Below, piece after piece: positions 17,891-27,500 of a stretch of DNA of 64,000 bases; the first letter of the stretch is position 1, and each line of letters opens with the position of its first letter. The DNA comes from Kitasatospora sp. NBC_00374 (GTDB taxonomy: Bacteria > Actinomycetota > Actinomycetes > Streptomycetales > Streptomycetaceae), in contig NZ_CP107964.1 in NCBI RefSeq assembly GCF_041434935.1, positions 2,666,001 through 2,730,000 on the forward strand, read 5' to 3'. The notes beneath the pieces were generated by a model, which was not told the DNA's origin, did no database searches, and saw nothing but the letters and a program-made list of their open reading frames with translations. A program made the position numbers and the translations under genes.

Positions 17891-18634
17891 GTGTCGCAGC
17901 AGGTCGCCGTGGTCACCGGAGCCGGCAGCGGGGTGGGGCGCGCCGTGGCCCTGGAACTCGCGGGGGCCGGCTGGCAGCTCGTCCTGGCCGGCCGCCGCGA
18001 CGGGCCGCTGCGCGAGACCGCCCGGCTGGGCGCCCCGACCGCGGCCGTGATCCCGACCGACGTCACCGACCCGGCCGCCGTGGACGCGCTCTTCGCCGGG
18101 ACCGCCGAACGCTTCGGCCGGCTCGACCTGCTCTTCAACAACGCCGGCACCTTCGGCACCCCCACCCCGGTCGAGGACCTGGATCCGGCCGAGTGGCGGG
18201 CGGTGGTCGAGCTCAACCTGACCGGCGCGTTCCTCTGCGCGCAGGGCGCGTTCCGGCTGATGAAGGCCCAGCGGCCGCAGGGCGGCCGGATCATCAACAA
18301 CGGCTCGATCTCCGCCCACGTCCCACGCCCGCACAGCATCGCCTACACCGCCACCAAGCACGCCGTGACCGGCCTCACCAGGTCGCTCTCACTGGACGGC
18401 CGTCCCTACCGGATCGCCTGCGGCCAGATCGACATCGGCAACGCGGCCACCGACATGACGGCGGCCATGACCACCGGGGTCCGCCAGGCGGACGGCCGGA
18501 CGGCGCCCGAGCCCACCATGGACGTGGCCGACGTCGCCCGCACCGTCCGGCACATGGCCGAGCTGCCGCTGGAGGCCAACGTCCAGTTCGCGACGGTGAT
18601 GGCGACGGCGATGCCGTACATCGGACGCGGCTGA
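17891..18634 (+). CDS. SDR family oxidoreductase
   Basis: A 247-residue classical SDR: cofactor motif TGAGSGVG near residue 11, NNAG ([10 protein letters not shown]), catalytic Ser in [11 protein letters not shown], and [11 protein letters not shown] supplying Tyr and Lys. The GTG at 17891 follows GAGGAG and starts at the usual place ([11 protein letters not shown]). Arg in LAGRR after the second strand suggests NADP preference. Stand-alone gene, so the substrate cannot be inferred. Confidence 0.85.
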   Translation: MSQQVAVVTGAGSGVGRAVALELAGAGWQLVLAGRRDGPLRETARLGAPTAAVIPTDVTDPAAVDALFAGTAERFGRLDLLFNNAGTFGTPTPVEDLDPAEWRAVVELNLTGAFLCAQGAFRLMKAQRPQGGRIINNGSISAHVPRPHSIAYTATKHAVTGLTRSLSLDGRPYRIACGQIDIGNAATDMTAAMTTGVRQADGRTAPEPTMDVADVARTVRHMAELPLEANVQFATVMATAMPYIGRG

Positions 18635-18665
18635 GGCCGGGCCGCCACCACCACGTCGAGCACCC

Positions 18666-20156
18666 CTACCAGCCGAGCCCGATGGTCAGGCGGGAGGGCG
18701 GGTCCGCGTTCGGGAGGATCCTGACCGTACTCTGGTCGTTGACGTCGTCGTAGGCGAATCCGTAGGCGCGACCGGCCAGGCCGACGGCGTGGAAGAACCC
18801 GGCGTAGTCGTTCCTCACACCGGCCGGGTAGTAGGCGCCCGCGGTGTACCACTGCGCGGTGTCCAGCGCGACGCCGCGGTTGAGCGCCGCGCAGAACTCC
18901 GCACCCAACTCCAGTTCCACGGTGGCCATTCCGGGCGAGGCCAGGGCTCCGGAGCAGGCCATCACATCGGCGGTGGTGGGCTTGGAGAGGTGGTACGGGC
19001 CGGCGCCGTCCTTGGTGAACTGCAGCCGCCCGCCCACGACCCGCCCGGTGAAGGTCTGCCCGAGCCGGGTGAGGGTGAACTGCCGGTCGGCGTACTGCGC
19101 CCAGGCCGCGTCGATGGCTGGCTGGAGGTAGCCGGCCTGGGCGCCGCCGGGACGGAACCGCGCGGAGGTGCGCGGTGCGGTGATCCGGTACTGGTCCACC
19201 AGGCCCCGGAAGGCCGGCCCCACGTCGGTGCCGAACCGGCTGCGCACCTGATCGCGGGTCAGGGTGATGCCGACCGTCTGGTCGTAGCCGCTGGAGCTCT
19301 GCTGCAGGCGAGCCGTGACGGGGAAGCCGAACATGTCCACCTGGGTGGTGTTGCCGCCGAACGGCACCACCCCGTTGCGGTAGGTGAACTCGTACCAGTC
19401 GTAGTACACGTCGGCGTTGGGGTCGGCCGGGTTGAGCGGGTCGGGGCCGCCCCAGCCGGAGTCGTCGGGCGAGATCGGGATGTACATCGGCGAGCCGAGC
19501 GACAGGTACATCCGGGCGCCCTCCAGCCGGGCGGGTACGGTCACGGTGCTCGTCTGCGCCAGGGAGAAGGACATCGCGGCGTAGGTGCGGCCGTTCTTGA
19601 CCAGGTGCCCGGGCGCGCTCTCGTCCAGGTGGCTGATGGGCGCGAGGGTGCCGTCCGGCTTGAGGTACGACCACCGGCCGGGGGTGGCCATGCCCAGGAT
19701 CAGCACGTACGCCTGGCTGTTGGACCAGGTGCCCCGGGTGTTGTTGACGAAGGACACCGGGAAGCCGCCGGCACCGCCTTGGCCGCCGCCCGGCGGCGGG
19801 GTGGTCGTGCCGCCGAGGGCGTAGGAGAAGTGCGGGGTGTCGTAGAGCGGGCCGGACTTCTCGTAGGTGAACCAGTAGTCGAGCACGGCGCCCGCCGGCA
19901 GCGAACCGGCGGTCTTCGTCCAGGTGCCGGCCGCGCCGTCCATCCTGAAGTTCTGCTGGCTGGCTCCGTTCACCAGGTAGTGGACGTCGACCAGGGCGGC
20001 GGGGGCGGCCGGCCTGAACCAGAACTGGACCCGGCCCTCGCCGGCAGCGGTGACGCCCTGGGCGTAGTCGGTGGCGGCCCGGGCCGGGCCGACGGCCCCC
20101 AGCACGGCTGCGCAGAGCACGAGCAGCGCTGAGGCGAGGCGGAAGAGCTTGGTCAC
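18666..20156 (-). CDS. Secreted GH64 beta-1,3-glucanase with CBM56-like domain
   Basis: A 496-residue secreted enzyme. The signal peptide (about residues 1-27, ending GPARA) is followed by a CBM56-like glucan-binding domain (about 30-115; QNFRMDGAAGTWTKTAGSLP and DYWFTYEKSGPLYDTPHFSY). After a Pro/Gly linker comes the GH64 domain (about 130-496; FPVSFVNNTRG through AGFFHAVGLAGRAYG). GH64 enzymes cut beta-1,3-glucan by inversion, often releasing laminaripentaose. It is divergent from a GH16 gene, and each has a GAGAGCGCTCTC palindrome in front, so the pair is likely co-regulated for fungal cell-wall or laminarin use. Confidence 0.88.
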   Translation of the reverse strand: MTKLFRLASALLVLCAAVLGAVGPARAATDYAQGVTAAGEGRVQFWFRPAAPAALVDVHYLVNGASQQNFRMDGAAGTWTKTAGSLPAGAVLDYWFTYEKSGPLYDTPHFSYALGGTTTPPPGGGQGGAGGFPVSFVNNTRGTWSNSQAYVLILGMATPGRWSYLKPDGTLAPISHLDESAPGHLVKNGRTYAAMSFSLAQTSTVTVPARLEGARMYLSLGSPMYIPISPDDSGWGGPDPLNPADPNADVYYDWYEFTYRNGVVPFGGNTTQVDMFGFPVTARLQQSSSGYDQTVGITLTRDQVRSRFGTDVGPAFRGLVDQYRITAPRTSARFRPGGAQAGYLQPAIDAAWAQYADRQFTLTRLGQTFTGRVVGGRLQFTKDGAGPYHLSKPTTADVMACSGALASPGMATVELELGAEFCAALNRGVALDTAQWYTAGAYYPAGVRNDYAGFFHAVGLAGRAYGFAYDDVNDQSTVRILPNADPPSRLTIGLGW

Positions 20157-20182
20157 GACGACCTCTCACGGGGTGGGGGCAG

Positions 20183-20198
20183 ATGAGAGCGCTCTCAT
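20183..20198. promoter_or_regulatory. LacI-type palindrome before the GH64 gene
   Basis: ATGAGAGCGCTCTCAT, a perfect 16-bp palindrome 27 bp before the GH64 start. The central GAGCGCTC resembles operators of streptomycete LacI-family sugar regulators such as CebR. Confidence 0.75.
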
Positions 20199-20323
20199 TC
20201 GGAGGGTGTCGACCGCCTGACGCGATGTCAACCCTTTGCGTCAACTCTTCAACGGAAAGCCAGGATCTGCCACCGATTCGCCTTCATCCGTTGACAGCCG
20301 CCAGTGGCTCCGATACCAAAATA

Positions 20324-20335
20324 GAGAGCGCTCTC
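20324..20335. promoter_or_regulatory. LacI-type palindrome before the GH16 gene
   Basis: GAGAGCGCTCTC, the same core as at 20183-20198, 29 bp before the GH16 start. Two identical cores across one divergent region suggest a single regulator for both glucanases. Confidence 0.75.
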
Positions 20336-20364
20336 AGGATCCCCCACCCAACGAGAGGCACCCC

Positions 20365-21777
20365 ATGCGGCACCGACCACCACGTCTCCGCCTCCTGTTC
20401 GCCGCGCTCGGCCTCGCCGGGCTGCTGGCCGGCGGGCTGGCCGGCCAGTTCGACCCCGCGCAGGCCGCGGTCCCGGCGCCCGGCGGCTGGACCCAGGTCT
20501 TCGCGGACGACTTCAACGGGCCCGCGGGCACCGGCGTCAACACCGCCACCTGGCAGTACACCACCGGCACCTCCTACCCCGGCGGCCCGGCCGGCTTCGG
20601 CACCGGCGAGGTCGAGACGATGACCTCCAGCACCGCGAACGTGGCCCTCGACGGCTCCGGCAACCTGCGCATCACCCCGGTCCGCAACGCCGCCGGGCAG
20701 TGGACCTCCGGCCGGATCGAGACCAACCGCACCGACTTCCAGCCCCCGGCCGGCGGAAAGCTCAGAGTCGAGGCCCGGCTCCAGATGCCGAACGTCACCG
20801 GGGCGGCGGCCAAGGGCTACTGGCCCGCGTTCTGGATGCTCGGCGCGCCCTACCGGGGCAACTACTGGAACTGGCCGAGCATCGGCGAGATCGACATCAT
20901 GGAGAACGTCCAGGGCATCAACAACGAGTGGGCCACCCTGCACTGCGGCACCAGCCCGGGCGGCGTCTGCAACGAGACCACCGGCATCGGCGGCCAGCGC
21001 GCCTGCGGGCCCGGCACCTGCCAGAGCGGCTTCCACACCTACACCGTCGAGTGGGATCGCAGCACCAGCCCCGAGCAGCTGCGCTGGTACCTGGACGGCG
21101 CGCAGTTCCACACCGTCAACGCCAGCCAGATGGACGCCGGCACCTGGGCGGCCGCCACCGGGCACGGCTTCTTCCTGATCCTCAACGTCGCGATGGGCGG
21201 CGCCTTCCCGGCGGCCTTCGGCGGCGGTCCGGACGGGGCCACGGCCTCCGGCGTGCCGATGGTGGTCGACTACGTCGGGGTCTGGCAGTCCGGCACCGGC
21301 ACCCCGACACCCACACCGACCCCGAGCCCCACCCCGACGGGCACCCCCAGCACCCCGCCGCCGGGCGGCCACCGGGACGCGTACGCGCCGATCCAGGCCG
21401 AGTCCTTCGACGGCCAGGGCGGCACCGCCACCGAGGCCTGCGCCGAGGGCGGCCAGGACATCGGCTCGCTGGCCAACGGCGACTGGGCGCTCTACCGCGG
21501 CGTCGACTTCGGTTCGACGCCCGCCCGGCAGTTCCTCGGCCGGGTGGCGAGCGGCGCGGCGGGCGGCGTCAGCGGCCTGGTCGAGGTCCGGCTCGACAGC
21601 CGTACCAGCGCCCCCGTCGGCTCCTTCGCCGTCGCCAACACCGGCGGCTGGCAGAGCTGGCGTACCGTCCCCGCCAACATCAGCGGCGTCACCGGCACCC
21701 ACGACGTCTACCTGACCTTCACCAGCGGCCAGGGCGCCGACTTCGTCAACGTCAACTGGTTCGACTTCGGCCACTGA
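20365..21777 (+). CDS. Secreted GH16 beta-1,3-glucanase with CBM6
   Basis: A 470-residue secreted enzyme. The signal peptide ends near residue 34 (DPAQA). The GH16 catalytic domain (about 36-312) contains GEIDIMENV with Glu175 (nucleophile), Asp177 and Glu180 (acid/base). A Thr/Pro linker (about 313-335) leads to a CBM6-type beta-sandwich (IQAESFDGQGG through NVNWFDFGH). The family cleaves beta-1,3- or mixed-linked glucans with retention, complementing the inverting GH64 enzyme next door. ATG 20365 gives a proper signal peptide; longer upstream frames would cover the operator. Confidence 0.9.
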   Translation: MRHRPPRLRLLFAALGLAGLLAGGLAGQFDPAQAAVPAPGGWTQVFADDFNGPAGTGVNTATWQYTTGTSYPGGPAGFGTGEVETMTSSTANVALDGSGNLRITPVRNAAGQWTSGRIETNRTDFQPPAGGKLRVEARLQMPNVTGAAAKGYWPAFWMLGAPYRGNYWNWPSIGEIDIMENVQGINNEWATLHCGTSPGGVCNETTGIGGQRACGPGTCQSGFHTYTVEWDRSTSPEQLRWYLDGAQFHTVNASQMDAGTWAAATGHGFFLILNVAMGGAFPAAFGGGPDGATASGVPMVVDYVGVWQSGTGTPTPTPTPSPTPTGTPSTPPPGGHRDAYAPIQAESFDGQGGTATEACAEGGQDIGSLANGDWALYRGVDFGSTPARQFLGRVASGAAGGVSGLVEVRLDSRTSAPVGSFAVANTGGWQSWRTVPANISGVTGTHDVYLTFTSGQGADFVNVNWFDFGH

Positions 21778-21810
21778 CCCTGCGGCGCACTGCCGCGGGA
21801 GCACCACCGG

Positions 21811-21856
21811 TGGTCGGGTGGCCGGGTCACGGCAACGTGACCCGGCCACCCGACCA
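21811..21856 (+). terminator. Long perfect hairpin after the GH16 gene
   Basis: A perfect 21-bp stem (left arm 21811-21831, right arm 21836-21856) closed by a GCAA tetraloop, 34 bp after the stop. It is one of the strongest hairpins in the window. Confidence 0.85.
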
Positions 21857-21959
21857 CATCGGTTGTGAGTGAGCCCTTCAACTGGCCGGCGGGCAGCCAA
21901 TCCGGCAGAGGTGTCCGTTCCAGCGCCCGCCGGGGAGCTCGACGTCGCAGCAGAAGCCG

Positions 21960-21993
21960 TGACCCCCGCCCTGGTAGTGCCGGGCGGGGGTCA
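21960..21993 (-). terminator. Hairpin after the alpha-amylase gene
   Basis: A 12-bp stem (TGACCCCCGCCC with its complement) around a 10-nt loop, nine bases beyond the minus-strand stop at 22002. Confidence 0.7.
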
Positions 21994-22001
21994 GGGGTGG
22001 G

Positions 22002-23768
22002 TCAGCTGCGCCAGGTGTCGTTCAGGGCGACCTTGCCGCTCGACGGGACGGTGGCGGTGCGGTTGGAGCCGCTCTCCCAGGTCACCGCGCCGTTCGCCTC
22101 CTTGCGGATGTACTTGTACTCGAAGGCGGTACCGGCCGGCAGCGCCAGGTCGAGCTTCCAGACCGGGTAGGCCGCCGAGGACAGCGGCAGCGCCTTGGTG
22201 GTGTCCCAGTTCCCGAGGGCCGCGTTGTTGCCCACCACGAAGATGTTCTGCCCGAGGACCGTGGTGGCGTTCACGGCGAACGAGGCCCCGGTGGCGGCCG
22301 ACGGGGTCGGGCTGGGCGACGCCGTGGTGCCGCCGCCGCTCGCGCCGACGTACAGGGCGACCGCGTCGCCCGCGCCGACGGTGGCGGTGAACTTCCCGTC
22401 CGTGCCCACGCTGTAGCTGGTCCCGGTGCAGCCGCCGCCCGCGACCGGGTCGCCGTGCTGCACGTCGCAGTAGCTGCCGGCCGGGAGCGAGGTCTGGAAG
22501 GTCTGGGTGATCGCACCGTTCTCGTGGTTGATCGCCACATAGCCCTTGCCGCCGCGCCCGAACGCGATGGCGTTGTTGCCGTTGGACCACCAGTTGGTCA
22601 GCGCCGTGCCGGACACCGCGTTGCGGAAGCCGACCATGTTGGCGACCTGCCGCCAGGCGTGGGTGCAGTTCCAGCCGTCCTGGTAGCAGGCGTTGACGGC
22701 GCCGCCGTTCGGCGGGCCGTCGTCGTGGCCGGTGAAGGCGTAACCGGAGTAGACGTTGGGCGAGCCGTACGGGGAGGCCAGCATGAAGACGTTGGCCAGG
22801 GTGTAGCTGTTGCCGTACTTGTAGGTCAGGGTGGAGCCGTTGCGCTCGGTGTCCCAGTTGTCGACGAAGGTGCGGGCCTGGCCGCTGCCGAGCAGGCCGG
22901 AGCCCCAGGAGGAGAGGTCGGCGATCCGGCCGCCGTCGAAGGCGCTCTTCAGCCAGGTGCCGGAGCGGAACTCGTCGACGTCGCCGGTGCCGGTGTACTC
23001 GCTCGGCTGGATCGGCTCGCCGGCCCCGTAGATGACCTCCTGCACCCAGTACGCGTTCGGGTTGCTCATCCTGGACTTGATGCCCGAGAGGTCGGCGGCG
23101 GCGATGTGCTTGGCCGCGTCGATCCGGAAACCGTCGACGCCGATCGAGAGCAGGTCGCTCAGGTAGTTGGCGATGGTCTGCTGGACGTACGTGCTGCCGG
23201 TGTTGAGGTCGGAGAGGTTGACCAGCTCGCAGTTCTGCACGTTGCTGCGGTCGCCGTAGTTGGAGATGGCGCTGCGGCAGGAGTGGAAGTCCTGGTCCTG
23301 GTAGTACCCGGGGTAGTTGTACTTGCTGTAGACGGTGCCGCCGGTGCCGGTGCCGGAGCCGGCCGACATGTGGTTGATCACCGAGTCGGCGATCACCTTG
23401 ACGCCGGCGGCGTGGCAGGTGCTCACCATGGACTGGAACGCGGCCCGGTCGCCGAGCCGGCCGGCGATCCGGTAGCTGACGGGCTGGTAGGAGGTCCACC
23501 ACTGGGATCCCTGGATGTGCTCCTGGGGTGGGGAGACCTCGACGAAGCCGTAGCCCTTGGGGCCGAGCGTGTCGGTGCAGGCCTTCGCCACCGAGTCGAA
23601 CTTCCACTCGAACAGGGTGGCGGTGACGTCCTTGCCGCCGCCGGGCGGGCTGGCCGCCGCGGTCGGCGCCAGCGAGAGCCCGGCGCCGACCGACAGCGCG
23701 AGGGCCGCCGCGGCGGTGAGCGCGCCGGCGGCGCGGGCGGGGCGGGAGGTGGGGGAATTGGTGACCAC
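22002..23768 (-). CDS. Secreted alpha-amylase (GH13) with CBM20
   Basis: A 588-residue secreted endo-acting alpha-amylase. The signal peptide ends near residue 39 (TAAAS). The GH13 barrel follows, with Asp217 (GFRIDAAKH, nucleophile), Glu244 (QEVIYG, acid/base) and Asp303 (FVDNWD), and VIADSVINH as region I. A Ser/Pro/Thr linker precedes a C-terminal CBM20 starch-binding domain ([15 protein letters not shown]...YKYI). The GTG start has GGAGA just upstream. A repeat-rich region at 23951-23990 in front of the gene may bind a maltose-type repressor. Confidence 0.93.
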   Translation of the reverse strand: MVTNSPTSRPARAAGALTAAAALALSVGAGLSLAPTAAASPPGGGKDVTATLFEWKFDSVAKACTDTLGPKGYGFVEVSPPQEHIQGSQWWTSYQPVSYRIAGRLGDRAAFQSMVSTCHAAGVKVIADSVINHMSAGSGTGTGGTVYSKYNYPGYYQDQDFHSCRSAISNYGDRSNVQNCELVNLSDLNTGSTYVQQTIANYLSDLLSIGVDGFRIDAAKHIAAADLSGIKSRMSNPNAYWVQEVIYGAGEPIQPSEYTGTGDVDEFRSGTWLKSAFDGGRIADLSSWGSGLLGSGQARTFVDNWDTERNGSTLTYKYGNSYTLANVFMLASPYGSPNVYSGYAFTGHDDGPPNGGAVNACYQDGWNCTHAWRQVANMVGFRNAVSGTALTNWWSNGNNAIAFGRGGKGYVAINHENGAITQTFQTSLPAGSYCDVQHGDPVAGGGCTGTSYSVGTDGKFTATVGAGDAVALYVGASGGGTTASPSPTPSAATGASFAVNATTVLGQNIFVVGNNAALGNWDTTKALPLSSAAYPVWKLDLALPAGTAFEYKYIRKEANGAVTWESGSNRTATVPSSGKVALNDTWRS

Positions 23769-24141
23769 GGTGTCTCCAGGGGGCGGGTGGGCGGCCTGGT
23801 TCGGCCCGCGGACGCAGGTGCGCGGGCCGGGGTGCGAAGAGGTGCAGGGCGGGGCTGGAGGGATGCGGCAGGACCGGCGGGCTGCGGATGGTGGGGCGCA
23901 GTCCGACCGGGCCGGAGCGCGGCGGGTGGGGTCCGCGCTACGGACGAGTCACTTGCTGCAAACTCATTGAAACTTTCAGGAAACTTGCAGTGCGGTGAGA
24001 ACATATGACCGCCCGATGGGTGCGTCAAGGCCGCCGTCGGCAACGGTTCGATGTCACCGGAAAATCGGCTGATACCTCCGTCGGGGTCACCGCGTCAGTA
24101 GGAGTGACGTCACCAGTACCAATCACTCGGGGGAGCACCGG
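23769..24141. other. Divergent region between alpha-amylase and sigma factor
   Basis: About 370 bases without a supported gene. The left two thirds are GC-rich; 23937-24000 is AT-richer and holds the repeats listed separately. The promoters of the amylase and of the sigma factor operon should lie here. Confidence 0.5.
23951..23990 (-). promoter_or_regulatory. Candidate amylase operator region
   Basis: It contains the TGAAACTTTCA palindrome (23968-23978), TTTCAGGAAACTTGCAG (23974-23990) and CTTGCTGCAAAC. A similar TTTCAG...TGCAG element precedes the pullulanase gene (35962-36000). Streptomycete amylase genes are controlled by the LacI-family MalR/Reg1 protein through sites of this general kind. 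The assignment is inferred from the shared motif. Confidence 0.45.
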
Positions 24142-24651
24142 ATGGACGACGCGGAACTCGACTTCGAGGAGTTCGCGAGCACCCGGGCCCGTCGACTGTT
24201 TCATGTCGCGTACATGATGTGCGGTGACTGGCACCAGGCCCAGGACCTGGTGCAGACCACCCTCGCCAAGATGTTCTCCATCTGGGGGCGGCTGCGCCGG
24301 GGGCAGGACGAGCCGGGCCTCGACGCGTACGCCCGGAAGGTGCTGCTCCGGTACTACCTGTCGCACCGCCGGCTGCGGAAGTCGACCGAGATCGTGATCG
24401 CCGAGGTACCGGACTCCCCCGAGTCGGCGCTGAGCCCCGATCTGCGGGTCACCCTCACCGCCGCACTGCGGCTGCTGCCGCCGCGCAACCGCGCGGTGGT
24501 GGTCCTGCGGTACCTGGAGGACCGCAGCATCGAGGAGGTCGCCGACCTGCTCGGGATGTCCACCGGCTCCGTCAAGAGCCTCAACACCCGCTCCCTGGCC
24601 AAGTTGCGGGGCATTCTGGGCGGCGACCGCGAGCTGATGTTCCTCTCCTGA
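24142..24651 (+). CDS. SigE-family ECF RNA polymerase sigma factor
   Basis: A 169-residue sigma factor of the group widespread in streptomycetes. Region 2 spans about residues 15-75 (RLFHVAYMMCGDWHQAQDLV) and region 4 about 105-160 (LLPPRNRAVVVLRYLEDRSI, then EEVADLLGMSTGSVKSLNTR). ATG 24142 is preceded by GGGGAG. The next gene, 63 bp on, encodes a single-pass membrane protein that could act as its anti-sigma factor. The signal and target promoters are not evident. Confidence 0.88.
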   Translation: MDDAELDFEEFASTRARRLFHVAYMMCGDWHQAQDLVQTTLAKMFSIWGRLRRGQDEPGLDAYARKVLLRYYLSHRRLRKSTEIVIAEVPDSPESALSPDLRVTLTAALRLLPPRNRAVVVLRYLEDRSIEEVADLLGMSTGSVKSLNTRSLAKLRGILGGDRELMFLS

Positions 24652-24714
24652 GCCGCCTCCCCTTCCCGCCACACCGCACCGTCTCCCCCGAAGAACCGAA
24701 CGAGGAACCCGGCC

Positions 24715-25590
24715 ATGGACCTTGAACGCGACAGCGACGTCGACCGCGATCTCGACGGCGACCTCTCCCGCCGCTTCCAGGAGAGTGTGGGTGAGCTCTG
24801 CGCTCCCCCGGTGGTGCTGATGGTCGCGCAGGCGACCGCCCAGGGACGCGCCCTGCGCCGTCGCCGGCGGCTGGCCGTGGCGGGGTCCGCCCTCGTGGCC
24901 GCCGCGCTGGTGGGCACGGTCGGGGTGGTGACCGTCCGGCAGGCCCGGGGCCCGGCGTTCGCCGCCGCGCCCGCCACCGCCGCACCGGTGACCGACGCCC
25001 CCGGCGACCCCGTCCCCGAGCCGCGGTCGGGCCCCGCCGCCGAGCCCGCCGCCACCGGTGCCGACGGCATGCTGGCCGTGCTCAGCTCGCTGCTGCCGAG
25101 CGGGGCGTACAGCAACTTCGCCCCGGGGGCGGGGATGCCGGCCTCCGGCGGAAGCTTCCGGGTCGACTTCAACGACGGCCCGGGGCCGACCACCCTCGTG
25201 GTCTCGCTGATCGACGCGGACGGCGAGAAGTTCGACTGCGCGCACCTGCCGGCGCTGCCCCGGGCGACGCCGGCCTCGCCGGACGACTGCACGCAGACCA
25301 CCCTCGACAACGGTGACCACATGGTGGCCTACCAGGGCGCCGAGGCCGGGAGCGGCCTCGTCGGCCGGACGGTCGCGGTACGGCACGAGGGCGGCACCGT
25401 GGTACTCATCACCTCGATGAACGGCACCACGCACCCGGCCGACGGCCGCACCACGGCCCGCGGGACGCGGCCCGGACCGGCCCTGGCCGAGGACCGGCTC
25501 GCCGCGATGGCCGACGACGAGAACTGGCTGAAGGCACTGTCCCCGCAGCTGATCGCGGAGGGTGCGGCCTGGCGGCGCGCCTGGGGGTGA
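24715..25590 (+). CDS. Single-pass membrane protein, probable anti-sigma partner
   Basis: A 291-residue protein: an acidic cytoplasmic N-terminus of about 40 residues, a basic stop (GRALRRRRRLAVA), one transmembrane helix (about residues 47-72), then an Ala/Pro linker and an extracytoplasmic domain of about 180 residues with two Cys. It follows a SigE-type sigma gene in a likely two-gene operon. Layout and topology fit a membrane anti-sigma or co-sensor, but no zinc-anti-sigma motif (HxxxCxxC) is visible, so the role is inferred from position only. Confidence 0.6.
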   Translation: MDLERDSDVDRDLDGDLSRRFQESVGELCAPPVVLMVAQATAQGRALRRRRRLAVAGSALVAAALVGTVGVVTVRQARGPAFAAAPATAAPVTDAPGDPVPEPRSGPAAEPAATGADGMLAVLSSLLPSGAYSNFAPGAGMPASGGSFRVDFNDGPGPTTLVVSLIDADGEKFDCAHLPALPRATPASPDDCTQTTLDNGDHMVAYQGAEAGSGLVGRTVAVRHEGGTVVLITSMNGTTHPADGRTTARGTRPGPALAEDRLAAMADDENWLKALSPQLIAEGAAWRRAWG

Positions 25591-25614
25591 CCCCGACGGC
25601 AGGCCCGGGCTGGC

Positions 25615-27482
<1,868 letters not shown>

Positions 27483-27500
27483 ACCGCCCCGGGGTCAGGG

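Noticed and set aside
17087..18361. A 424-residue minus-strand frame across the SDR gene
   Set aside because: It runs antisense to a clear SDR and shows Arg/Pro-rich shadow composition.
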